Shown: piece by piece, positions 37,296 to 49,435 of the stretch | How the letters are laid out: every line of letters begins with the position of its first letter | Numbering within the stretch: position 1 is the stretch's first letter | Assembly (NCBI GenBank): GCA_036417435.1 | Contig: CM070910.1 | Coordinates: 74,446,784 to 74,510,783, forward strand | Direction: 5' to 3' | Length of the DNA: 64,000 nt | Origin: Inia geoffrensis | Lineage: Eukaryota; Chordata; Mammalia; Artiodactyla; Iniidae | Notes under the pieces: generated by a model | What the model saw: the letters and a program-made list of their open reading frames with translations, nothing else | Database searches by the model: none | What the model was told of the DNA's origin: nothing | Position numbers and translations under genes: made by a program

Positions 37296-38075
37296 GAACT
37301 GTGAAATAGAGAGAAATTCTTAAATAAGTCCTTGAGGGCTTGCGAGAAATCTTGGATTTACCACCTCTACATCACCAGCTGTGGGAGAGATAAGGCTGGA
37401 CACTTGGGACTGATACTATTGGTGAGGGAATGCAGACCCTCTGAGGTAATGGTGCATGATTCCCATTCCACGGGTCCCAAATCTCCACGTTTAAGGGAGT
37501 TATCCTTCAGCTAAAATATGCATGGAAAACCCAGAATATGGTCCACGAAGTGATCAGGCAAAATTTCTAAAATTCATCGCCATTTCACCCCCCTGTTACT
37601 CGAGTTCGCCTTTCCAGATGCGATATTAACATTCTCCCCAATTCGAGAGTCAGTGCCTTTGACCTCTTGCTTGGCACAGTTTGCAATTTCTGTGGAAGAT
37701 GAGCAGGAATAAGGAGAACCAATGAGCGGCTAACTCGATGTGTTTGGACGGGCACATTGAACGATGATTTCCCTACAGGAAGAAGAATTCACCAAAGGCT
37801 CAGCGTGCCATGCCGGCACGAGATTAGGGCCTGAAGCAATTATTCGGGTTTGCGGTCAGCTCACAAGAAAGCGAGTTGAGAAAAGGAGATTTTTGGCACT
37901 GTAACTCACAATCCTGCGGAGTTCCAAATGACCCCTATCATCCAAAAATTTATTGAAGGAAGACTGTGAAGAGGACTTGAACACGACACAGAATTGCAGA
38001 AAACAGATATCAGGTGGTAGATAAGAATTGCTCTGAAATCGTAGGAAAAGAGGCAGCAGTTCGACAGGGATGCAC

Positions 38076-38147
38076 TTGGCCAAAAAGGGCGTATGCGTTT
38101 TTTCCTGAATATATTCAGGAAAAAACGCATACGCCCTTTTTGGCCAA
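38076..38147. repeat. palindrome of M22
   Basis: Perfect 72-bp palindrome. Confidence 0.97.
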
Positions 38148-39031
38148 CCAAGCAAGCCTGCAATGGAAATCCGCACTACAAGGAAGTCTCACTTCCCACC
38201 GATCAAAAGGGCCCTCCGAAAAAAATGTAAAATCCAGAGAGGCAGGACAAGCCATGGAAAACCTGCAGCCTTGTTATGCTGATGGGCGGGATGTAAATTG
38301 CCAACAGCCACTCTGGAGAAGTGGATGGTGTTTCCTGGAACAAAGAAAAAACCAAGCTAGAGAGCCTAGGGCACTTCCACTTATGGTGCTATAGATTCGG
38401 AAAATTTAAATGAAAAAGACAAAGCCACACCAAAGTTTGGGGCTGCTCTGTGTACGGGAACCTTGACTATGGTACAACTTCAATAGCCCAGAAAGAGAAA
38501 AATGGATATAGAAGTTGTGGTACATCCCTACAATGGAATATCACTCAACAATGAAATCAATGGCCACAGACCAGTAGCAGCATAATGAGTGGATTTAGTT
38601 ACGATGATTCTAAGTGAAATAAGTCACACAGAAAAAGAAACATCATAAGATATCACTAATACCGGGAATGGAAACACGACTACGCATGAACTGCATTTCA
38701 AAACACAGCAGAGTCTCACATTTACAAAAGAAATTTATGCTTGCTTAAGCTCAAAGGAGAGTGGGGAGGCTGCATAAAACCAGAGATTGACATTAGGACA
38801 GATACCATTCCATGAGACAAATATATATTAGACAAGACCTACTCCTCGCTCAACCAAATCGACTCAACACCCCATATTCCATACCTAGGAATATACTTGA
38901 CTGTGAAGAAACTTAAAACCCATACATTTATAGGTCTCCATAAGAAAATCACTTGTGTACAGCAGCATACACACAGCAGTGTAAATAAGCTAAATCCCCT
39001 TATAAAAATAAATTTGAAAAAGAAAGCACAA
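38148..39031 (+). mobile_element. L1 3'-end fragment in M22
   Basis: ACCTGCAG (38261), GCTTAAGCTC, CCATGAGAC and TATACTTGAC, as in M24. Confidence 0.85.
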
Positions 39032-39807
39032 GGACTGTGAAATAGAAATTCTTAAATAAGTCCTTGAGGGCTTGCGAGAAATCTTGGATTTACCACCTCT
39101 ACATCACCAGTTGTGGGAGAGATAAGGCTGGACATTTGGGACTGATACTATTGGTGAGAGAATGCAGACCCTCTGAGATAATGGTGCATGATTCCCATTC
39201 CACGGGTCCCAAATCTCCACGTTTAAGGGAGTTATCCTTCAGCTAAAATATGCATGGAAAACCCAGAATATGGTCCACGAAGTGATCAGGCAAAGTTTCT
39301 AAAATTCATCGCCATTTTCCCCCCCTGTTACTCGAGTTCGCCTTTCCAGATGCGATATTAACATTCTCCCCAATTCGAGAGTCAGTTCCTTTGACCTCTT
39401 GCTTGGCACAGTTTGCAATTTCTGTGGAAGATGAGCAGGAATAAGGAGAACCAATGAGCGGCTAACTCGATGTGTTTGGACGGGCACATTGAACGATGAT
39501 TTCCCTACAGGAAGAAGAATTCACCAAAGGCTCAGCGTGCCATGCCGGCACGAGATTAGGGCCTGAAGCAATTATTCGGGTTTGCGGTCAGCTCAAAAGA
39601 AAGCGAGTTGAGAAAAGGAGATTTTTGGCACTGTAACTCACAATCCTGCGGAGTTCCAAATGACCCCTATCATCCAAAAATTTATTGAAGGAAGACTGTG
39701 AAGAGGACTTGAACACGACACAGAATTGCAGAAAACAGATATCAGGTGGTAGATAAGAATTGCTCTGAAATCGTAGGAAAAGAGGCAGCAGTTCGACAGT
39801 GATGCAC

Positions 39808-39879
39808 TTGGCCAAAAAGGGCGTATGCGTTTTTTCCTGAATATATTCAGGAAAAAACGCATACGCCCTTTTTGGCCAA
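39808..39879. repeat. palindrome of M23
   Basis: Perfect 72-bp palindrome. Confidence 0.97.
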
Positions 39880-40763
39880 CCAAGCAAGCCTGCAATGGAA
39901 ATCCGCACTACAAGGAAGTCTCACTTCCCACCGATCAAAAGGGCCCTCCGAAAAAAATGTAAAATCCAGAGAGGCAGGACAGGCCATGGAGAACCGGCAG
40001 CCTTGTTATGCTGATGGGCGGGATGTAAATTGCCAACAGCCACTCTGGAGAAGTGGATTGTGTTTCCTGGAACAAAGAAAAAAACAAGCTAGAGAGCCTA
40101 GGGCACTTCCACTTATGGTGCTATAGATTCGGAAAATTTAAATGAAAAAGACAGAGCCACACCAAAGTTTGGGGCTGCTCTGTGTACGGGAACCTTGACT
40201 ATGGTACAACTTCAATAGCCCAGAAAGAGAAAAATGGATATAGAAGTTGTGGTACATCCCTACAATGGAATAGCACTCAACAATGAAATCAATGGCCACA
40301 GACCAGTAGCAGCATAATGAGTGGATTTAGTTACGATGATTCTAAGTGAAATAAGTCACACAGAAAAAGAAACATCATAAGATATCACTAATACCGGGAA
40401 TGGAAACACGACTACGCATAAACTGCATTTCAAAACACAGCAGAGTCTCACATTTACAAAAGAAATTTATGCTTGCTTAAGGTCAAAGGAGAGTGGGGAG
40501 GCTGCATAAAACCATAGATTGACATTAGGACAGATACCATTCCATAAGACAAATATATATTAGACAAGACCTACTCCTCCCTCAACCAAATCGACTCAAC
40601 ACCCCATATTCCGTACCTAGGAATATGCCTGACTGTGAAGAAACTTAAAACCCATACATTTATAGGTCTCCATAAGAAAATCACTTGTGTACAGCAGCAT
40701 ACACACAGCAGTGTAAATAAGCTAAATCCCCTTATAAAAATAAATTTGAAAAAGAAAGCACAA
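39880..40763 (+). mobile_element. L1 3'-end fragment in M23
   Basis: All M21 markers, including CTCCTCCCTC and TTCCGTACC. Confidence 0.85.
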
Positions 40764-41543
40764 GAACTGTGAAATAGAGAGAAATTCTTAAATAAGTCCT
40801 TGAGGGCTTGCGAGAAATCTTGGATTTACCACCTCTACATCACCAGCTGTGGGAGAGATAAGGCTGGACACTTGGGACTGATACTATTGGTGAGGGAATG
40901 CAGACCCTCTGAGGTAATGGTGCATGATTCCCATTCCACGGGTCCCAAATCTCCACGTTTAAGGGAGTTATCCTTCAGCTAAAATATGCATGGAAAACCC
41001 AGAATATGGTCCACGAAGTGATCAGGCAAAATTTCTAAAATTCATCGCCATTTCACCCCCCTGTTACTCGAGTTCGCCTTTCCAGATGCGATATTAACAT
41101 TCTCCCCAATTCGAGAGTCAGTGCCTTTGACCTCTTGCTTGGCACAGTTTGCAATTTCTGTGGAAGATGAGCAGGAATAAGGAGAACCAATGAGCGGCTA
41201 ACTCGATGTGTTTGGACGGGCACATTGAACGATGATTTCCCTACAGGAAGAAGAATTCACCAAAGGCTCAGCGTGCCATGCCGGCACGAGATTAGGGCCT
41301 GAAGCAATTATTCGGGTTTGCGGTCAGCTCACAAGAAAGCGAGTTGAGAAAAGGAGATTTTTGGCACTGTAACTCACAATCCTGCGGAGTTCCAAATGAC
41401 CCCTATCATCCAAAAATTTATTGAAGGAAGACTGTGAAGAGGACTTGAACACGACACAGAATTGCAGAAAACAGATATCAGGTGGTAGATAAGAATTGCT
41501 CTGAAATCGTAGGAAAAGAGGCAGCAGTTCGACAGGGATGCAC

Positions 41544-41615
41544 TTGGCCAAAAAGGGCGTATGCGTTTTTTCCTGAATATATTCAGGAAAAAACGCATAC
41601 GCCCTTTTTGGCCAA
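41544..41615. repeat. palindrome of M24
   Basis: Perfect 72-bp palindrome. Confidence 0.97.
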
Positions 41616-42499
41616 CCAAGCAAGCCTGCAATGGAAATCCGCACTACAAGGAAGTCTCACTTCCCACCGATCAAAAGGGCCCTCCGAAAAAAATGTAAAA
41701 TCCAGAGAGGCAGGACAAGCCATGGAAAACCTGCAGCCTTGTTATGCTGATGGGCGGGATGTAAATTGCCAACAGCCACTCTGGAGAAGTGGATGGTGTT
41801 TCCTGGAACAAAGAAAAAACCAAGCTAGAGAGCCTAGGGCACTTCCACTTATGGTGCTATAGATTCGGAAAATTTAAATGAAAAAGACAAAGCCACACCA
41901 AAGTTTGGGGCTGCTCTGTGTACGGGAACCTTGACTATGGTACAACTTCAATAGCCCAGAAAGAGAAAAATGGATATAGAAGTTGTGGTACATCCCTACA
42001 ATGGAATATCACTCAACAATGAAATCAATGGCCACAGACCAGTAGCAGCATAATGAGTGGATTTAGTTACGATGATTCTAAGTGAAATAAGTCACACAGA
42101 AAAAGAAACATCATAAGATATCACTAATACCGGGAATGGAAACACGACTACGCATGAACTGCATTTCAAAACACAGCAGAGTCTCACATTTACAAAAGAA
42201 ATTTATGCTTGCTTAAGCTCAAAGGAGAGTGGGGAGGCTGCATAAAACCAGAGATTGACATTAGGACAGATACCATTCCATGAGACAAATATATATTAGA
42301 CAAGACCTACTCCTCGCTCAACCAAATCGACTCAACACCCCATATTCCATACCTAGGAATATACTTGACTGTGAAGAAACTTAAAACCCATACATTTATA
42401 GGTCTCCATAAGAAAATCACTTGTGTACAGCAGCATACACACAGCAGTGTAAATAAGCTAAATCCCCTTATAAAAATAAATTTGAAAAAGAAAGCACAA
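41616..42499 (+). mobile_element. L1 3'-end fragment in M24
   Basis: All M22 markers; ACCTGCAG at 41729 is 3,468 bp from its M22 copy. Confidence 0.85.
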
Positions 42500-43275
42500 G
42501 GACTGTGAAATAGAAATTCTTAAATAAGTCCTTGAGGGCTTGCGAGAAATCTTGGATTTACCACCTCTACATCACCAGTTGTGGGAGAGATAAGGCTGGA
42601 CATTTGGGACTGATACTATTGGTGAGAGAATGCAGACCCTCTGAGATAATGGTGCATGATTCCCATTCCACGGGTCCCAAATCTCCACGTTTAAGGGAGT
42701 TATCCTTCAGCTAAAATATGCATGGAAAACCCAGAATATGGTCCACGAAGTGATCAGGCAAAGTTTCTAAAATTCATCGCCATTTTCCCCCCCTGTTACT
42801 CGAGTTCGCCTTTCCAGATGCGATATTAACATTCTCCCCAATTCGAGAGTCAGTTCCTTTGACCTCTTGCTTGGCACAGTTTGCAATTTCTGTGGAAGAT
42901 GAGCAGGAATAAGGAGAACCAATGAGCGGCTAACTCGATGTGTTTGGACGGGAACATTGAACGATGATTTCCCTACAGGAAGAAGAATTCACCAAAGGCT
43001 CAGCGTGCCATGCCGGCACGAGATTAGGGCCTGAAGCAATTATTCGGGTTTGCGGTCAGCTCACAAGAAAGCGAGTTGAGAAAAGGAGATTTTTGGCACT
43101 GTAACTCACAATCCTGCGGAGTTCCAAATGACCCCTATCATCCAAAAATTTATTGAAGGAAGACTGTGAAGAGGACTTGAACACGACACAGAATTGCAGA
43201 AAACAGATATCAGGTGGTAGATAAGAATTGCTCTGAAATCGTAGGAAAAGAGGCAGCAGTTCGACAGTGATGCAC

Positions 43276-43347
43276 TTGGCCAAAAAGGGCGTATGCGTTT
43301 TTTCCTGAATATATTCAGGAAATAACGCATACGCCCTTTTTGGCCAA
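43276..43347. repeat. palindrome of M25 (one mismatch)
   Basis: Right arm AGGAAATAACGC in place of AGGAAAAAACGC; unique to this copy. Confidence 0.97.
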
Positions 43348-44231
43348 CCAAGCAAGCATGCAATGGAAATCCGCACTACAAGGAAGTCTCACTTCCCACC
43401 GATCAAAAGGGCCCTCCGAAAAAAATGTAAAATCCAGAGAGTCAGGACAGGCCATGGAGAACCGGCAGCCTTGTTATGCTGATGGGCGGGATGTAAGTTG
43501 CCAACAGCCACTCTGGAGAAGTGGATGGTGTTTCCTGGAACAAAGAAAAAACCAAGCTAGAGAGCCTAGGGCACTTCCACTTATGGTGCTATAGATTCGG
43601 AAAATTTAAATGAAAAAGACAAAGCCACACCAAAGTTTGGGGCTGCTCTGTGTACGGGAACCTTGACTATGGTACAACTTCAATAGCCCAGAAAGAGAAA
43701 AATGGATATAGAAGTTGTGGTACATCCCTACAATGGAATAGCACTCAACAATGAAATCAATGGCCACAGACCAGTAGCAGCATAATGAGTGGATTTAGTT
43801 ACGATGATTCTAAGTGAAATAAGTCACACAGAAAAAGAAACATCATAAGATATCACTAATACCGGGAATGGAAACACGACTACGCATGAACTGCATTTCA
43901 AAACACAGCAGAGTCTCACATTTACAAAAGAAATTTATGCTTGCTTAAGGTCAAAGGAGAGTGGGGAGGCTGCATAAAACCAGAGATTGACATTAGGACA
44001 GATACCATTCCATAAGACAAATATATATTAGACAAGACCTACTCCTCGCTCAACCAAATCGACTCAACACCCCATATTCCATACCTAGGAATATACCTGA
44101 CTGTGAAGAAACTTAAAACCCATACATTTATAGGTCTCCATAAGAAAATCACTTGTGTACAGCAGCATACACACAGCAGTGTAAATAAGCTAAATCTCCT
44201 TATAAAAATAAATTTGAAAAAGAAAGCACAA
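43348..44231 (+). mobile_element. L1 3'-end fragment in M25
   Basis: Mixed markers: GCATGC as in M14, AGAGAGTCAGG as in M12, AAATCTCC as in M18 and M26. Private change GTAAGTTGCC. Confidence 0.85.
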
Positions 44232-45011
44232 GAACTGTGAAATAGAGAGAAATTCTTAAATAAGTCCTTGAGGGCTTGCGAGAAATCTTGGATTTACCAC
44301 CTCTACATCACCAGCTGTGGGAGAGATAAGGCTGGACACTTGGGACTGATACTATTGGTGAGGGAATGCAGACCCTCTGAGGTAATGGTGCATGATTCCC
44401 ATTCCACGGGTCCCAAATCTCCACGTTTAAGGGAGTTATCCTTCAGCTAAAATATGCATGGAAAACCCAGAATATGGTCCACGAAGTGATCAGGCAAAAT
44501 TTCTAAAATTCATCGCCATTTCCCCCCCCTGTTACTCGAGTTCGCCTTTCCAGATGCGATATTAACATTCTCCCCAACTCGAGAGTCAGTGCCTTTGACC
44601 TCTTGCTTGGCACAGTTTGCAATTTCTGTGGAAGATGAGCAGGAATAAGGAGAACCAATGAGCGGCTAACTCGATGTGTTTGGACGGGCACATTGAACGA
44701 TGATTTCCCTACAGGAAGAAGAATTCACCAAAGGCTCAGCGTGCCATGCCGGCACGAGATTAGGGCCTGAAGCAATTATTCGGGTTTGCGGTCAGCTCAC
44801 AAGAAAGCGAGTTGAGAAAAGGAGATTTTTGGCACTGTAACTCACAATCCTGCGGAGTTCCAAATGACCCCTATCATCCAAAAATTTATTGAAGGAAGAC
44901 TGTGAAGAGGACTTGAACACGACACAGAATTGCAGAAAACAGATATCAGGTGGTAGATAAGAATTGCTCTGAAATCGTAGGAAAAGAGGCAGCAGTTCGA
45001 CAGTGATGCAC

Positions 45012-45083
45012 TTGGCCAAAAAGGGCGTATGCGTTTTTTCCTGAATATATTCAGGAAAAAACGCATACGCCCTTTTTGGCCAA
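45012..45083. repeat. palindrome of M26
   Basis: Perfect 72-bp palindrome. Confidence 0.97.
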
Positions 45084-45967
45084 CCAAGCAAGCCTGCAAT
45101 GGAAATCCGCACTACAAGGAAGTCTCACTTCCCACCGATCAAAAGGGCCCTCCGAAAAAAATGTAAAATCCAGAGAGGCAGGACAGGCCATGGAGAACCG
45201 GCAGCCTTGTTATGCTGATGGGCGGGATGTAAATTGCGAACAGCCACTCTGGAGAAGTGGATTGTGTTTCCTGGAACAAAGAAAAAAACAAGCTAGAGAG
45301 CCTAGGGCACTTCCACTTATGGTGCTATAGATTCGGAAAATTTAAATGAAAAAGACAAAGCCACACCAAAGTTTGGGGCTGCTCTGTGTACGGGAACCTT
45401 GACTATGGTACAACTTCAATAGCCCAGAAAGAGAAAAATGGATATAGAAGTTGTGGTACATCCCTACAATGGAATAGCACTCAACAATGAAATCAATGGC
45501 CACAGACCAGTAGCAGCATAATGAGTGGATTTAGTTACGATGATTCTAAGTGAAATAAGTCACACAGAAAAAGAAACATCATAAGATATCACTAATACCG
45601 GGAATGGAAACACGACTACGCATGAACTGCATTTCAAAACACAGCAGAGTCTCACATTTACAAAAGAAATTTATGCTTGCTTATGGTCAAAGGAGAGTGG
45701 GGAGGCTGCATAAAACCAGAGATTGACATTAGGACAGATACCATTCCATAAGACAAATATATATTAGACAAGACCTACTCCTCGCTCAACCAAATCGACT
45801 CAACACCCCATATTCCATACCTAGGAATATATCTGACTGTGAAGAAACTTAAAACCCATACATTTATAGGTCTCCATAAGAAAATCACTTGTGTACAGCA
45901 GCATACACACAGCAGTGTAAATAAGCTAAATCTCCTTATAAAAATAAATTTGAAAAAGAAAGCACAA
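45084..45967 (+). mobile_element. L1 3'-end fragment in M26
   Basis: GATTGTG, GCTTATGGTC and AATATATCTG as in M10. Private change GCGAACAGCC. Confidence 0.85.
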
Positions 45968-46747
45968 GAACTGTGAAATAGAGAGAAATTCTTAAATAAG
46001 TCCTTGAGGGCTTGCGAGAAATCTTGGATTTACCACCTCTACATCACCAGCTGTGGGAGAGATAAGGCTGGACACTTGGGACTGATACTATTGGTGAGGG
46101 AATGCAGACCCTCTGAGGTAATGGTGCATGATTCCCATTCCACGGGTCCCAAATCTCCACGTTTAAGGGAGTTATCCTTCAGCTAAAATATGCATGGAAA
46201 ACCCAGAATATGGTCCACGAAGTGATCAGGCAAAATTTCTAAACTTCATCGCCATTTCCCCCCCCTGTTACTCGAGTTCGCCTTTCCAGATGCGATATTA
46301 ACATTCTCCCCAACTCGAGAGTCAGTGCCTTTGACCTCTTGCTTGGCACAGTTTGCAATTTCTGTGGAAGATGAGCAGGAATAAGGAGAACCAATGAGCG
46401 GCTAACTCGATGTGTTTGGACGGGCACATTGAACGATGATTTCCCTACAGGAAGAAGAATTCACCAAAGGCTCAGCGTGCCATGCCGGCACGAGATTAGG
46501 GCCTGAAGCAATTATTCGGGTTTGCGGTCAGCTCACAAGAAAGCGAGTTGAGAAAAGGAGATTTTTGGCACTGTAACTCACAATCCTGCGGAGTTCCAAA
46601 TGACCCCTATCATCCAAAAATTTATTGAAGGAAGACTGTGAAGAGGACTTGAACACGACACAGAATTGCAGAAAACAGATATCAGGTGGTAGATAAGAAT
46701 TGCTCTGAAATCGTAGGAAAAGAGGCAGCAGTTCGACAGTGATGCAC

Positions 46748-46819
46748 TTGGCCAAAAAGGGCGTATGCGTTTTTTCCTGAATATATTCAGGAAAAAACGC
46801 ATACGCCCTTTTTGGCCAA
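46748..46819. repeat. palindrome of M27
   Basis: Perfect 72-bp palindrome. Confidence 0.97.
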
Positions 46820-47703
46820 CCAAGCAAGCCTGCAATGGAAATCCGCACTACAAGGAAGTCTCACTTCCCACCGATCAAAAGGGCCCTCCGAAAAAAATGT
46901 AAAATCCAGAGAGGCAGGACAGGCCATGGAGAACCGGCAGCCTTGTTATGCTGATGGGCGGGATGTAAATTGCCGACAGCCACTCTGGAGAAGTGGATGG
47001 TGTTTCCTGGAACAAAGAAAAAACCAAGCTAGAGAGCCTAGGGCACTTCCACTTATGGTGCTATAGATTCGGAAAATTTAAATGAAAAAGACAGAGCCAC
47101 ACCAAAGTTTGGGGCTGCTCTGTGTACGGGAACCTTGACTATGGTACAATTTCAATAGCCCAGAAAGAGAAAAATGGATATAGAAGTTGTGGTACATCCC
47201 TACAATGGAATATCACTCAACAATGAAATCAATGGCCACAGACCAGTAGCAGCATAATGAGTGGATTTAGTTACGATGATTCTAAGTGAAATAAGTCACA
47301 CAGAAAAAGAAACATCATAAGATATCACTAATACCGGGAATGGAAACACGACTAACCATGAACTGCATTTCAAAACACAGCAGAGTCTCACATTTACAAA
47401 AGAAATTTATGCTTGCGTAAGGTCAAAGGAGAGTGGGGAGGCTGCATAAAACCAGAGATTGACATTAGGACAGATACCATTCCATAAGACAAATATATAT
47501 TAGACAAGACCTACTCCTCGCTCAACCAAATCGACTCAACACCCCATATTCCATACCTAGGAATATACCTGACTGTGAAGAAACTTAAAACCCATACATT
47601 TATAGGTCTCCATAAGAAAATCACTTGTGTACAGCAGCATACACACAGCAGTGTAAATAAGTTAAATCCCCTTATAAAAATAAATTTGAAAAAGAAAGCA
47701 CAA
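46820..47703 (+). mobile_element. L1 3'-end fragment in M27
   Basis: GCCGACAGCC (as in M33), GACTAACCATG (47350) and GCGTAAGG (as in M18 and M33), then AAGTTAAAT (as in M30, M34, M36). Confidence 0.85.
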
Positions 47704-48479
47704 GGACTGTGAAATAGAAATTCTTAAATAAGTCCTTGAGAGCTTGCGAGAAATCTTGGATTTACCACCTCTACATCACCAGCTGTGGGAGAGATAAGGC
47801 TGGACAGTTGGGACTGATACTATTGGTGAGGGAATGCAGACCCTCTGAGGTAATGGTGCATGATTCCCATTCCACGGGTCCCAAATCTCCACGTTTAAGG
47901 GACTTATCCTTCAGCTAAAATATGCATGGAAAACCCAGAATATGGTCCACGAAGTGATCAGGCAAAGTTTCTAAAATTCATCGCCATTTTCCCCCCCTGT
48001 TACTCGAGTTCGCCTTTTCAGATGTGATATTAACATTCTCCCCAATTCGAGAGTCAGTGCCTTTGTCCTCTTGCTTGGCACAGTTTGCAATTTCTGTGGA
48101 AGATGAGCAGGAATAAGGAGAACCAATGAGCGGCTAACTCGATGTGTTTGGACGGGAACATTGAACGATGATTTCCCTACAGTAAGAAGAATTCACCAAA
48201 GGCTCAGCGTGCTATGCCGGCACGAGATTAGGGCCTGAAGCAATTATTCGGGTTTGTGGTCAGCTCACAAGAAAGCGAGTTGAGAAAAGGAGATTTTTGG
48301 CACTGTAACTCACAATGCTGCGGAGTTCCAAATGACCCCTATCATCCAAAAATTTATTGAAGGAAGACTGTGAAGAGGACTTGAACACGACACAGAATTG
48401 CAGAAAACAGATATCAGGTGGTAGATAAGAATTGCTCTGAAATCGTAGGAAAAGAGGCAGCAGTTCGACAGTGATGCAC

Positions 48480-48551
48480 TTGGCCAAAAAGGGCGTATGC
48501 GTTTTTTCCTGAATATATTCAGGAAAAAACGCATACGCCCTTTTTGGCCAA
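48480..48551. repeat. palindrome of M28
   Basis: Perfect 72-bp palindrome. Confidence 0.97.
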
Positions 48552-49435
48552 CCAAGCAAGCCTGCAATGGAAATCCGCACTACAAGGAAGTCTCACTTCC
48601 CACCGATCAAAAGGGCCCTCCGAAATAAATGTAAAATCCAGAGAGGCAGGACAGGCCATGGAGAACCGGCAGCCTTGTTATGCTGATGGGCGGGATGTAA
48701 ATTGCCAACAGCCACTCTGGAGAAGTGGATTGTGTTTCCTGGAACAAAGAAAAAACCAAGCTAGAGAGCCTAGGGCACTTCCACTTATGGTGCTATAGAT
48801 TCGGAAAATTTAAATGAAAAAGACAAAGCCACACCAAAGTTTGGGGCTGCTCTGTGTACGGGAACCTTGACTATGGTACAACTTCAATAGCCCAGAAAGA
48901 GAAAAATGGATATAGAAGTTGTGGTACATCCCTACAATGGAATAGCACTCAACAATGAAATCAATGGCCACAGACCAGTAGCAGCATAATGAGTGGATTT
49001 AGTTACGATGATTCTAAGTGAAATAAGTCACACAGAAAAAGAAACATCATAAGATATCACTAATACCGGGAATGGAAACACGACTACGCATGAACTGCAT
49101 TTCAAAACACAGCAGAGTCTCACATTTACAAAAGAAATTTATGCTTGCTTAAGGTCAAAGGAGAGTGGGGAGGCTGCATAAAACCAGAGATTGACATTAG
49201 GACAGATACCATTCCATAAGACAAATATATATTAGACAAGACCTACTCCTCGCTCAACCAAATCGACTCAACACTCCATATTCCATACCTAGGAATATAC
49301 CTGACTGTGAAGAAACTTAAAACCCATACATTTATAGGTCTCCATAAGAAAATCACTTGTGTACAGCAGCATACACACAGCAGTGTAAATAAGCTAAATC
49401 CCCTTATAAAAATAAATTTGAAAAAGAAAGCACAA
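48552..49435 (+). mobile_element. L1 3'-end fragment in M28
   Basis: GATTGTG and GACAAAGCC, otherwise majority-like. Private changes GAAATAAATG and AACACTCC. Confidence 0.85.

Larger units (their letters stand above)
36340..38075 (+). repeat. satellite monomer M21 (dimer A, unit 1)
   Basis: 1,736 bp. TTCA then 6 C; ends with GACAGGGATG. Repeated as M23. Confidence 0.96.
38076..39807 (+). repeat. satellite monomer M22 (dimer A, unit 2)
   Basis: 1,732 bp. First copy with the 4-bp GAGA loss (AATAGAAATT, 39041). CAGTTGTGGG, GACATTTGG, GAGATAATGG, GCAAAGTTT and GTCAGTTCC are shared with M24, but GCTCAAAAG is not. Confidence 0.96.
39808..41543 (+). repeat. satellite monomer M23 (dimer B, unit 1)
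   Basis: 1,736 bp. Near-copy of M21 at 3,468 bp; also ends with GACAGGGATG. Confidence 0.96.
36340..43275 (+). repeat. higher-order repeat: tandem dimer M21-22 / M23-24
   Basis: Two consecutive two-monomer blocks of 3,468 bp each. Markers at that step include ACCTGCAG 38261/41729 and the GAGA loss 39041/42509. CTCCTCCCTC and TTCCGTACC mark the first monomer of each. Confidence 0.9.
41544..43275 (+). repeat. satellite monomer M24 (dimer B, unit 2)
   Basis: 1,732 bp. Near-copy of M22 with the GAGA loss (42509). It differs by GCTCACAAG and CGGGAACATTG near the end. Confidence 0.96.
43276..45011 (+). repeat. satellite monomer M25
   Basis: 1,736 bp. Return to an uninterrupted 8-C tract with CAACTCG. 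Confidence 0.96.
45012..46747 (+). repeat. satellite monomer M26
   Basis: 1,736 bp. Long-range partner of M10. CAACTCG, and private change AAACTTCATC. Confidence 0.96.
46748..48479 (+). repeat. satellite monomer M27
   Basis: 1,732 bp with the GAGA loss. The non-L1 part has a set shared with M34 and M36: GAGAGCTTGC, GGACAGTTGG, GGGACTTATCC, GATGTGAT, ACAGTAAGAAG, GTGCTATGCC and CAATGCTGCGG. Private changes GCCTTTTCAG, TTTGTCCTC and TTTGTGGTC. Confidence 0.96.
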
